A model generated the notes under the pieces. That model searched no databases. It saw nothing but the letters and a program-made list of their open reading frames with translations, and was not told the DNA's origin. The translations under genes and the position numbers were made by a program. From contig NZ_SBIS02000014.1 of the NCBI RefSeq assembly GCF_004765815.2, positions 1-64,000 on the forward strand: a DNA stretch of 64,000 bases, in the 5' to 3' direction. The stretch is from Halorussus salinus (GTDB lineage Archaea > Halobacteriota > Halobacteria > Halobacteriales > Haladaptataceae). Positions within the stretch are counted from its first letter, which is position 1; each line of letters begins with the position of its first letter. Below are positions 26,302 to 32,983 of the stretch, in pieces.

Positions 26302-27570
26302 TTAGAGTAGTGTCGAAGAGTCCGACTCCGTCGAAATCATAATCTCGTCGGACGATTCGACGGTATCTCGAATACTTTCGTGGACGCCGACGTACTCTAG
26401 AAGGTCCGAGAGGGCCGCAAGCACGGTCCGAAGGTCAGCCTGTAGTCGATGATTCTTGTACTTCCCACCGGAGAGTCCTTCGTTTTGAGCGGACGACTGG
26501 ATAAGCGAGAGGTCGGCCATCTCCTTCAGGAAATCGCGGACGCGACGTGACGTTAAGGGGTCGTTCCCGACGTGATGGGAGAGTTCCGAGTAGCGATCGT
26601 AAATCGTCTGCGAAGAGACGGGAGTTTCCCCAGCGCCCTCGAACGTCGCAAGCGCGTAGAGCGTGAGTTGCTGATGTTCCGCGAGATCGGCGATACCGTC
26701 CATCAGTTCTTCGCGTTCCAGTTTCTCGCGGGCGCGATTGACGTGGGATTCTTCGACTTGCTCCGCGCTCTCTGCTCGCGCGATGTCACCGGCTTCGCGC
26801 AGGAGGTCGAGAGCCTTGCGAGCATCGCCAGAGTCCTGCGCTCCGTACGCCGCACAGAGTGGGAGTACGTCGTCGGCGAGCGCACCGTCGTGGAACGCGA
26901 TGTCTGCTCGCTGGCGAAGCACGTCTCGGAGTTCGTTTGCATCGTAGGGCGGGAAACTGATGGATTTCTCCGTGAGTGAGGACCGAACTTTCGCGGACAG
27001 ATTGTCGCGGAACGCGAGGTCGTTGCTGATACCGATGATGCCGACCTTGGCATCTTGGAGGTTGTCGTTACTCCGCGCACGCGGGATTTGATAGAGAATC
27101 GAGTCGTCGCCACCGATGTTGTCGACTTCGTCGAGGACTATCAGGACGATGCCGCCGACGGTGTCGAGTTCGTCCCAGAGGAATTCGTAGATTTTGTATC
27201 GTGGGTGGCCGGTTTCGCTGATTTTGTCGCCTTCGTCGCGGAACTGATTCACGAGTTGGATGGCGACTTGATAGCTCTTGTTCAAGCCTTCGCAGTTGAG
27301 ATAGACGACAGAGAGGTCAACGTCGAATTTCTCGGCGTCTTTTTCGAGTCGAGAGAGGAGATAGTCGGTGCTGGCGGTTTTACCGACGCCGGTTTTGCCG
27401 TAGAGGAAGATGTTGCTCGGTTGTTCGCCGTTGATTGCGGGCTGTAGTGCTTCGTGGTACTGTGCGAGTTCGTCGTCGCGGCCGACGATGGTCTCGGGGG
27501 TGTAGTCCTCGAAGAGGGTATCGCGGTCGCGGTAGAGACTATCGTCGGGTTGGAAGCTAATTTCGTGCAT
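26302..27570 (-). CDS. Orc1/Cdc6 family replication initiator
   Basis: 422 residues from the ATG at 27570; upstream in-frame ATGs are translations of the repeat-rich origin and were discarded. The AAA+ domain has Walker A GKTGVGKT at 58-65, Walker B VLIVLDEVDN near 135 and sensor 1 GISND near 175. A C-terminal winged helix follows from about 325. Family members bind origin recognition boxes and load MCM helicase. The upstream 470 bp carry repeated GTTTCCAGTG elements, arguing that it acts on an adjacent origin. The locus is lower in GC than its neighbours, as with acquired or plasmid-derived initiators, of which haloarchaea have several. Confidence 0.93.
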   Translation of the reverse strand: MHEISFQPDDSLYRDRDTLFEDYTPETIVGRDDELAQYHEALQPAINGEQPSNIFLYGKTGVGKTASTDYLLSRLEKDAEKFDVDLSVVYLNCEGLNKSYQVAIQLVNQFRDEGDKISETGHPRYKIYEFLWDELDTVGGIVLIVLDEVDNIGGDDSILYQIPRARSNDNLQDAKVGIIGISNDLAFRDNLSAKVRSSLTEKSISFPPYDANELRDVLRQRADIAFHDGALADDVLPLCAAYGAQDSGDARKALDLLREAGDIARAESAEQVEESHVNRAREKLEREELMDGIADLAEHQQLTLYALATFEGAGETPVSSQTIYDRYSELSHHVGNDPLTSRRVRDFLKEMADLSLIQSSAQNEGLSGGKYKNHRLQADLRTVLAALSDLLEYVGVHESIRDTVESSDEIMISTESDSSTLL

Positions 27571-27581
27571 CGGTGGGTGCT

Positions 27582-27863
27582 GTTTCCAGTGTTCTTCTCG
27601 GGGTGTTGTTTCTAGTGTTTTCTCGGGGGTGTTGTTTCCAGTGCTATTCGGACAGTGGCGTTTCCAATGCAATTGGTAAAGTCGTTGTTCTTTACTGCCA
27701 CCACGGTTTCCAGTGCTATCCTACACACCACTGTTTCCAGTGCTTTCCTCGGGACGACGTGACTATCGGCTGGGTTCCGCGTAGAGAGCGTTAGAAACGC
27801 TATTCTCGTTGTGCTGTGGCTACATCGGACAGTGAGAGAGTGTCGTTTCCAGTGCTTTGCGAG
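27582..27863 (+). repeat. Array of ORB-like boxes, plus orientation
   Basis: Boxes begin at 27582, 27608 (one mismatch, TTTCTAG), 27634, 27660 (TTTCCAATG), 27706, 27733 and 27845. The best conserved form is GTTTCCAGTGCTTTCCTCGG. Spacing is irregular, with 26 nt between the first three. Confidence 0.8.
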
Positions 27864-27899
27864 TTTCAACAGGAACCCGCTCAGATGTAGTCTCTGAAA

Positions 27900-27965
27900 G
27901 GGCAACATTTATTAAGACAGCGTTTGAATTAGTCCGTACTGCAGTTTTAAAACGAGCTATTTGCG
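27900..27965. other. A/T-rich candidate duplex-unwinding element
   Basis: The stretch contains CAACATTTATTAAG, TTTGAATTAG and CAGTTTTAAAACG, sharply A/T-richer than the flanks, and lies between oppositely oriented ORB-like boxes. Confidence 0.6.
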
Positions 27966-27992
27966 GTGCTGAGGACCCGTCCGGGACGTTTT

Positions 27993-28011
27993 ACTGGAAA
28001 GCACTGGAAAC
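27993..28011 (-). repeat. ORB-like boxes, minus orientation
   Basis: ACTGGAAA at 27993-28000 and GCACTGGAAAC at 28001-28011 are tandem and in opposite orientation to the array on the other side of the A/T-rich core. Confidence 0.75.
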
Positions 28012-28043
28012 GATGGTCTCTCTGTTCCATCAACTGAATGGTG

Positions 28044-28355
28044 TCAGTTATCTTCAAACTCGCTCGCTTTAATTCTGCCCGTGAGAAATTCTCGCCCCTT
28101 GTTAGTAAGTATGAAAAGTCCCGCCTCATCCTTTTCCAAAATATCTGCTTCCATCAGCCTGCGACACCGCTTACTGGTATACTGTCTGTCGTAGTCGATG
28201 TTCGCACTGAGGACCTTCGGGGAGACGCGGATGTCGTGTTCCTCGAAGAAGAGAAGAATCTCGTAGTCGATTGGCGACATCCACTCCACTCGCTCGACCA
28301 TCTCGTGTGCAGAGCGAGCAACCACGAGCGAAAAATCAGACGGGTTCAAGACCAT
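28044..28355 (-). CDS. Small winged-helix protein, phiH1-repressor-like
   Basis: 103 residues from the ATG at 28355. Winged-helix features include MSPIDYEILLFFEEH (start of helix 1), a recognition segment IDYDRQYTSKRCRRLM and the wing LFILTNKGREFL. This pattern matches the small halophage phiH1-repressor-like proteins common in haloarchaeal genomes and proviruses. The longer frame to 28475 would translate across two palindromic sites and a TATA element, so the shorter start is preferred. It sits beside the probable origin. It is likely to repress its own gene, and perhaps neighbours. Confidence 0.78.
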   Translation of the reverse strand: MVLNPSDFSLVVARSAHEMVERVEWMSPIDYEILLFFEEHDIRVSPKVLSANIDYDRQYTSKRCRRLMEADILEKDEAGLFILTNKGREFLTGRIKASEFEDN

Positions 28356-28359
28356 TTCT

Positions 28360-28410
28360 ACTACGAACGTAGTTGTTCTTGAACTACGTACGTCGTCAAG
28401 GTTATATGAT
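28360..28410 (-). promoter_or_regulatory. Promoter with two operator palindromes for the small repressor
   Basis: A perfect palindrome ACTACG-AA-CGTAGT occupies 28360-28373, and a one-mismatch copy ACTACG-TA-CGTCGT occupies 28383-28396, 23 nt apart centre to centre (about two helical turns). An A/T element at 28402-28410 lies just upstream. Both sites fall between the promoter and the ATG at 28355. Confidence 0.7.
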
Positions 28411-28485
28411 GGGAGTCTCAATCGACTATCCACGGAGACAAAATCGCGGACCTGTCGCTCCTCGATAGGTCCCACTGAATCAAAA

Positions 28486-28543
28486 CGGACCCCGATGCTT
28501 GGGACATCGGGTCCGCGTGAGCCTCCGTATCCTGCTACGAAGG
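28486..28543 (+). promoter_or_regulatory. Two consecutive stem-loops in a gene leader
   Basis: Stem 1 pairs 28486-28497 (CGGACCCCGATG) with 28505-28515 (CATCGGGTCCG), one bulge, 7-nt loop. Stem 2 pairs CCTCCGTA (28522-28529) with TACGAAGG (28536-28543), one mismatch. They lie immediately before a small ORF and the gene at 28631 and could also act as a terminator for the opposite strand. Confidence 0.45.
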
Positions 28544-28544
28544 C

Positions 28545-28634
28545 ATGTACGCCAAGACCACGACGGGACTTGAAACTCCCGCACGACGCGCACCGACCAC
28601 CGACTACTCCGCCCGCCCCGAGGAGACCCCATGA
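28545..28634 (+). CDS. Candidate 29-residue ORF overlapping the next start
   Basis: Starts at ATG 28545 (MYAKTTTGLETPARR...) and its TGA at 28632-28634 overlaps the ATG at 28631 (ATGA), the same coupling seen in haloarchaeal operons. It is too short for homology judgement. No clear A/T box was found at leaderless distance. It may be a real leader peptide or chance. Confidence 0.33.
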   Translation: MYAKTTTGLETPARRAPTTDYSARPEETP

Positions 28635-29014
28635 CCTACCGCGAACTTCCCGAGGAGTTCCCCACCAACGAAAACGCGCCCGAGGAGGTCACGGTCCTGC
28701 TGGACGACGACCCGCTGACCCTCACCGACCCGGACTCCGACGACCAAGCGGACGAATCGACTGCTGAAATCACCCCCGACGACCCCGCCCGCGAGCGACC
28801 CATCGCCAGCGGACTCTGGCTCGGCGAGTGGGACGGTCGCCCCGTGAGCGTCCGCCTCGCGTGGACCGACCGACTGGTCTCGCACGCGAGCGCCCGCGTC
28901 GGCACCGACGAGGAGCTACTCGTCCTCGAACTCACCGACGCGGACCCGCCGACGTTCCGCCCCGCGGAAGGGCGCTACGAGTTCGCCGTCGAACTCCGCG
29001 CCGACGAGTCCTGA
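28631..29014 (+). CDS. Hypothetical acidic protein
   Basis: 127 residues, strongly acidic, without signal peptide or membrane span, so probably cytoplasmic. The N-terminal half is disordered (Asp/Glu/Thr-rich), and the C-terminal half looks like a small beta domain (SGLWLGEWDGRPVSVRLAW, ELLVLELTDA). I do not recognise a family. It follows a two-hairpin leader and a possible small ORF with an ATGA overlap. The composition and codon usage are typical of a real haloarchaeal gene. Confidence 0.65.
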   Translation: MTYRELPEEFPTNENAPEEVTVLLDDDPLTLTDPDSDDQADESTAEITPDDPARERPIASGLWLGEWDGRPVSVRLAWTDRLVSHASARVGTDEELLVLELTDADPPTFRPAEGRYEFAVELRADES

Positions 29015-29106
29015 CGGGGACGCCTCGTCACGCTCGGGACTCCCGAACTTTCTTCTCCTCTGGCTGAGAAGCCCCGCACGAGTCGCCCTGAACGACTCAC
29101 TAACCC

Positions 29107-29760
29107 ATGAATCTCGACCAGTTCAAGTCCGAACACGTCCCCACGGACAGCGACGAGACGTTCCAACTCGAAAACAAGTACACCCTCGACGTAGCGGTCG
29201 ATGGCGAAGTGATGGCCAAGGCCGGGTCGATGGTCGCCTACACAGGCGACCTGTCGTTCACCGGCAAGGCGTCGGCCGAGGGCGGTATCACCGGCTTCCT
29301 GAAGGAGGCCGCGACCGGCGAGGGAACGCCCGTGATGACCGTCGAAGGCGACGGGCACGTCTACCTCGCCGACCACGAGAAGAAGGTGCAGGTCCTCGAA
29401 CTCGGCGCGGACGACTCCATCACCGTCAACGGCGAGGACGTGCTGGCCTTCGAGTCGGACCTCTCGTACGAAATCGACACCATCGACAGCCTCGCGGGGT
29501 CGTTCGCCGGAGGACTGACGAACGTCTACCTCAGCGGCCCCGGCTACGTCGCCATCACCACCCACGGCGACCCGCTGGTGCTGTCGCCGCCGGTCTCGAC
29601 CGACCCGAGCGCCACCGTCGCGTGGACCGGCACCTCGCCCGACGTGGAGGTCAACAAGAACCTCTCGGACATGGTGGGCCAAGAGTCCGGCGAGCGATTC
29701 CAGATGAACTTCGGCGGCGAGGAGGGCTTCGTCGTCGTCCAACCCTTCGAGGAACTGTAG
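29107..29760 (+). CDS. AIM24 family protein
   Basis: 217 residues, the usual size. It is beta-rich with the AIM24 pattern of Gly-rich turns, including VMAKAGSMVAYTGDLSF near 36-52, GLTNVYLSGPGYVAITTHG near 140-158, and a C-terminal GGEEGFVVVQPFEE. AIM24 proteins form a beta-sandwich related to the tryptophan-RNA-binding attenuator-like fold. The mitochondrial member affects inner membrane organisation; the archaeal role is unknown. It appears to be a single-gene unit. Confidence 0.9.
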   Translation: MNLDQFKSEHVPTDSDETFQLENKYTLDVAVDGEVMAKAGSMVAYTGDLSFTGKASAEGGITGFLKEAATGEGTPVMTVEGDGHVYLADHEKKVQVLELGADDSITVNGEDVLAFESDLSYEIDTIDSLAGSFAGGLTNVYLSGPGYVAITTHGDPLVLSPPVSTDPSATVAWTGTSPDVEVNKNLSDMVGQESGERFQMNFGGEEGFVVVQPFEEL

Positions 29761-29850
29761 GGACCTCGGTTTCCGCTCCTGCGTTCCGACCCCGACTCTC
29801 GCCCCGCGTTCCGGTTCCGACCCTCGCCCCGACTCTCCTCGATTTTTGCG

Positions 29851-30774
29851 CTACAGTTCCCGGCCGTCGTAGGCCGCCAGCGTCTCCTGCAAGTTCCGCC
29901 GAACCTCTCGCGCTCGCGCGGCGGTCCCGCAGGGAATCGCCGACGGCGGATTGTACAGTTTGTTCGCGAGCCACGAGAGCGCGTTCCCGATGGGGTCGTC
30001 GGGTAACTCTCCTGTCTTCCACTGGAGCGCGAGCCACGACCCGTCCTCCGCGAGTTCGACGCCGCGGAGATTCGTCACGCCGTAGCAACTCGTCGCGCGC
30101 CCGTCGTCGCGCTCGGCGCAGAGCGACCCGCCAGCGAGTCGCCACGCGCGGTCCTCCGCGGTCCACTCCACCTGCGGCTCCGCGGGTACCAGACACGCCG
30201 CGTGACCGTCGAGTCCGACGACTTCGCCGGGTTTGATTCCGGAACCGGATTCGCCTTCGTCGCGGAACTCGACACCCGCGAGGCGGGTCGCGTCGAGTCC
30301 CGCGTCCGAGTGGTGCGGTATCGCGTCCAGCACCGGCGTCTCGCCGTCCCGGAGTTCGATTCGGAACACGAAGTGCGCTCCGGCGATGCCGTCGGTGAGC
30401 GCGACGAGTTCCCGGAGCGCCGCGCGGCCCTCCTCGGTCGTGGTCCGACAGCGCCACGCCGAGGAGTCCGCCCCGTCGCCTCCACTCGCCGCGTCGCTTC
30501 TGTTCGTCACGTCGCCCCTGTTCGCCGCGTCACTCGCGGTCGTCTCGCCGTCCGCGCTCTCGCCGGAATCGCGGGCGACGCGCTCGAACTCCGGGGCGAC
30601 CGACTCCCAGACGCGGCGACACTCGTCGCCGTCCGGGTCCATCTCCATCTCGTCTTCCCGCAACTCGACGACGGCCGTCGTCGTCTCGGGGAAGACCGAC
30701 TCGACGAGCGCGCCGAACTCCTCGGCGAAGCCCTCGCTTTCGAGGTGATGAGTCCGGTTCAGGTCGGCGGGCAT
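29851..30774 (-). CDS. Hypothetical haloarchaeal protein
   Basis: 307 residues, acidic, no signal peptide or membrane span. A low-complexity segment (about 70-105, Ala/Asp/Ser/Gly-rich) separates an N-terminal helical part (ESVFPETTTAVVELREDEME) from a larger C-terminal part with scattered Cys, Trp-rich patches (GSWLALQWKTGE) and ALSWLANKLYNPPSAIPCG near the end. I do not recognise the family. An A/T box at about 30798-30806 lies 24-32 nt before the ATG, supporting a leaderless transcript and this start. Confidence 0.7.
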   Translation of the reverse strand: MPADLNRTHHLESEGFAEEFGALVESVFPETTTAVVELREDEMEMDPDGDECRRVWESVAPEFERVARDSGESADGETTASDAANRGDVTNRSDAASGGDGADSSAWRCRTTTEEGRAALRELVALTDGIAGAHFVFRIELRDGETPVLDAIPHHSDAGLDATRLAGVEFRDEGESGSGIKPGEVVGLDGHAACLVPAEPQVEWTAEDRAWRLAGGSLCAERDDGRATSCYGVTNLRGVELAEDGSWLALQWKTGELPDDPIGNALSWLANKLYNPPSAIPCGTAARAREVRRNLQETLAAYDGREL

Positions 30775-30862
30775 GCCCGAGGGAAGGTCCCCGCGGGTAA
30801 TAGCTGTTACATGTCCGCGTCGAACACGCCTGTTTCGGGCGACGGTTCGGGTGCCCCGGTCG

Positions 30863-31750
30863 TCACGCCGGTCTGACGGCGAGGTCTTCGTCCACGACGA
30901 GGCGTCGCTCGTCGGTGCCGACGCGGATGCCGAACGCGATTTCGAGCGGGTCGGTGGCGACGACGGTCCGGTCCCACGCCGTCACGTGTTCGGTCACGCG
31001 GTAGAAGGGGAGTCGGAGCAGGTCGATGCCCTGCTCGTGGTACGCGCCGACGACGCCGGGGTCGTAGAGAAGTCGGAACTCGACCGGCGCGAAGATACAC
31101 CGCTCGCAGGTCAGACACGTCGCGGCGGCGGTGTACGTTTCGGGCCGAACCGATTCGTGTCGTTCGATATCTATCTCGGTCGTGCCGCCACACTCCGGAC
31201 AGACGCCGTCCAGCGCCGCGCCGTACTCGTAGTGGACCCGCCGGTCGCAGGCTCGGAGGACGGCCTCCGACGAGTCGGCATCGAAGCGGCCGGGCGACAC
31301 TTCGTAGCTCGTGACGGGGCTCTCGCAGTCCACACACGAGACTTCGAGGAGCGGACGCTCGTAGGACGCGCGGAGGCGTCGGCCGCCGCAGGACGGACAG
31401 TACCCCTCGACCTCGGTGGGTTCGAAGTCGGCGGTCCGGTTGTAGCTCTCCGAGAGGAGCGCCCGGACGACGCGGTCACCCGCCTGCGTGAACGAGTAGC
31501 CCGCGTCGCTCCGCCGGAGGAAGACGCCTGCCAACTTGTCGAGGTGGTACGCGAGTTGGTTCGTGCCGTCGATGTCCACGCGGTCGTAGAGTTCCGAAAA
31601 CGTCAACCGCCGCTTTTCGTCGGCGTCGGCGGCCGCGAACGCGCGGAGGATTTCGACTCGGTTCTCGTTCCCGAGCGCCGCGAACGCTTCGCCGGGCGAC
31701 GCTTCGGTCGCGGTCTCCTCGTCCGCGGCCGCGTCGTCGGTCTCTCCCAT
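30863..31750 (-). CDS. ArsR-like winged-helix protein with zinc ribbons
   Basis: 295 residues from the ATG at 31750. The N-terminal winged helix (about 20-100) starts EAFAALGNENRVEILRAF and contains GTNQLAYHLDKLAGVF, as in ArsR/HTH_20 regulators. The C-terminal two thirds hold several Cys pairs (CPSCGG, CVDC, CPECGG, CLTCERC) that should bind one or more zinc ions. This architecture is frequent in haloarchaea as DUF7347/DUF7351-type regulators (my recollection of the family). It is transcribed divergently from a CPBP protease gene 164 nt away. Target genes and ligand are unknown. Confidence 0.85.
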   Translation of the reverse strand: MGETDDAAADEETATEASPGEAFAALGNENRVEILRAFAAADADEKRRLTFSELYDRVDIDGTNQLAYHLDKLAGVFLRRSDAGYSFTQAGDRVVRALLSESYNRTADFEPTEVEGYCPSCGGRRLRASYERPLLEVSCVDCESPVTSYEVSPGRFDADSSEAVLRACDRRVHYEYGAALDGVCPECGGTTEIDIERHESVRPETYTAAATCLTCERCIFAPVEFRLLYDPGVVGAYHEQGIDLLRLPFYRVTEHVTAWDRTVVATDPLEIAFGIRVGTDERRLVVDEDLAVRPA

Positions 31751-31914
31751 TGCTCGTTCGACGGGGCGACGCGCTCTTATGCGTATCGACCCGACGCCGT
31801 TCGCGGTCGAACTCGACCGGGCTGGCGGTCTACTCGAAGAAATTCGAGTGATACGCCTGTCAAAATAACAAAACAATGACAAGACTTAACCCTCGGCGCA
31901 GGTCGGTAGTACCC

Positions 31915-32781
31915 ATGGAAAGACCCCCTATCCCGTGGGTCGAGGACCACCCCGTGGCGGCGTTCTTCGTCGGGGCGTACGCCTACACGTGGCTCGTCTC
32001 GGCCCCCGCGGCGTTCATGGAACCGAGTTGGACCGCAGCGATTCTCGTCTACGTGGGGAGTTTCGGCCCGCCGGTCAGCGCCGCGGTCGTGACGTGGCTT
32101 CGCGGCGACGACGTGCGCGAGTGGGCCGCCCAAATCACGAAGTGGCGGGTCGGGGTTCGCTGGTGGGTAGTCGCCCTCGGCCTGCCCGTCGCGGCGGCGG
32201 CGCTCATCACCCTCGGCATCGTCGCGGTTCGCGGGCCGGTAGACCTCGGGGCGACGCTCCCCTCGCCGGTCGTGTTCGTCGGCGTGTTCCTGTTCGCGAT
32301 GGTACTCAGCGGCGGCCTCAACGAGGAGCCCGGCTGGCGCGGATTCGCCCAAGCCCGACTCAACGAACGCTACGGCGCGTTTCGCGCGAGTCTCGTCGTC
32401 GGCGTGGTCTGGGCGGGCTGGCATCTCCCGTACTTCGTCATCCCCGTCACGCCCCACTCCAGTTTCCCGCTGGTCAACCAACTCGGGTGGGTCGGCGGCA
32501 TCCTCACGCTCTCGGTCGTCCTCGCGTGGGCGTACAACAGCACGGGGAGCGTCCTCGTCGCGATGGTCCTCCACGCGATGGCCAACACCGCGGACATGCT
32601 CATCCCGCTGGCGGCCGACAGGATTCTGGTCGATGGCGTGGTGAACGAGCGCGCCGTCGGCGTGGTCGCGAGCGTTCACGTGGCGGTCTACGTCCTCATC
32701 GCGCTCGGACTGGTCGCGTACTACGGCCGGGAGACGCTCGCTCGCGGTTCGGTTCCGACCTCCTCGGACGTGGGCGAGTGA
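31915..32781 (+). CDS. CPBP-family intramembrane metalloprotease
   Basis: 288 residues with about eight predicted membrane spans. The CPBP/Abi active-site motifs are present: NEEPGWRG (EExxxR) near residue 138, AGWHLPYF with the second-motif His near 168, and VLHAMANT near 220. The start at 31915 was chosen because the A/T element ACTTAAC lies 27-33 nt upstream; a start at 31876 would add a basic stretch. Family members include CAAX-type proteases and bacteriocin-immunity proteins. No substrate can be inferred. Confidence 0.87.
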   Translation: MERPPIPWVEDHPVAAFFVGAYAYTWLVSAPAAFMEPSWTAAILVYVGSFGPPVSAAVVTWLRGDDVREWAAQITKWRVGVRWWVVALGLPVAAAALITLGIVAVRGPVDLGATLPSPVVFVGVFLFAMVLSGGLNEEPGWRGFAQARLNERYGAFRASLVVGVVWAGWHLPYFVIPVTPHSSFPLVNQLGWVGGILTLSVVLAWAYNSTGSVLVAMVLHAMANTADMLIPLAADRILVDGVVNERAVGVVASVHVAVYVLIALGLVAYYGRETLARGSVPTSSDVGE

Positions 32782-32802
32782 CCCCGAGACGACCGACACC
32801 TC

Positions 32803-32904
32803 CGGACGACCGATTCCCTCGGACGACCGATTCCCCCGGACGACCGATTCCCCCGGACGACCGACGCCATCGGACCACCGACGCCATCGGACCACCGACG
32901 CGCT
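32803..32904. repeat. Six tandem 17-bp repeats
   Basis: Six contiguous 17-bp units from CGGACGACCGATTCCCT to CGGACCACCGACGCGCT, drifting from first to last. They fill the space between the CPBP gene and the helicase promoter. No open frame of haloarchaeal character covers them. Confidence 0.8.
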
Positions 32905-32922
32905 CCGCCGAAACGCAGACCC

Positions 32923-32983
32923 TATATTTCGACGTTCGATACGTACGAGACGACCGATGGCCCTCCAATCCTCCGAACCATGA
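32923..32983 (+). promoter_or_regulatory. Promoter and 8-codon upstream ORF of the helicase gene
   Basis: An A/T box TATATTT at 32923-32929 lies 28-34 nt before ATG 32957, which opens MALQSSEP and stops with TGA at 32981-32983, overlapping the helicase ATG at 32980. The helicase frame has no other start codon between the box and 32980. A leaderless transcript would begin on the mini-ORF. Confidence 0.5.

Larger units (their letters stand above)
27571..28043. other. Probable replication origin with ORB-like repeats and A/T-rich core
   Basis: No protein gene. At least seven plus-strand copies of GTTTCCAGTG or close variants start at 27582, 27608, 27634, 27660, 27706, 27733 and 27845. Several continue into a T/C stretch and CTCGGG. 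Two copies in the opposite orientation (ACTGGAAA at 27993 and GCACTGGAAAC at 28001) lie beyond an A/T-rich core at about 27900-27965. Inverted boxes flanking an unwinding element next to orc1/cdc6 is the usual haloarchaeal origin layout. The boxes resemble but do not match the canonical archaeal ORB sequence. Confidence 0.75.

Noticed and set aside
27573-27794. Cys-rich short frame in the origin
   Set aside because: Its repeated FQCY-like peptide is just the translation of the GTTTCCAGTG boxes.
27582-28011. Possible CRISPR-like repeat array
   Set aside because: Repeats are short, variably spaced, in two orientations and beside orc1/cdc6; no cas genes. Origin boxes explain them better.
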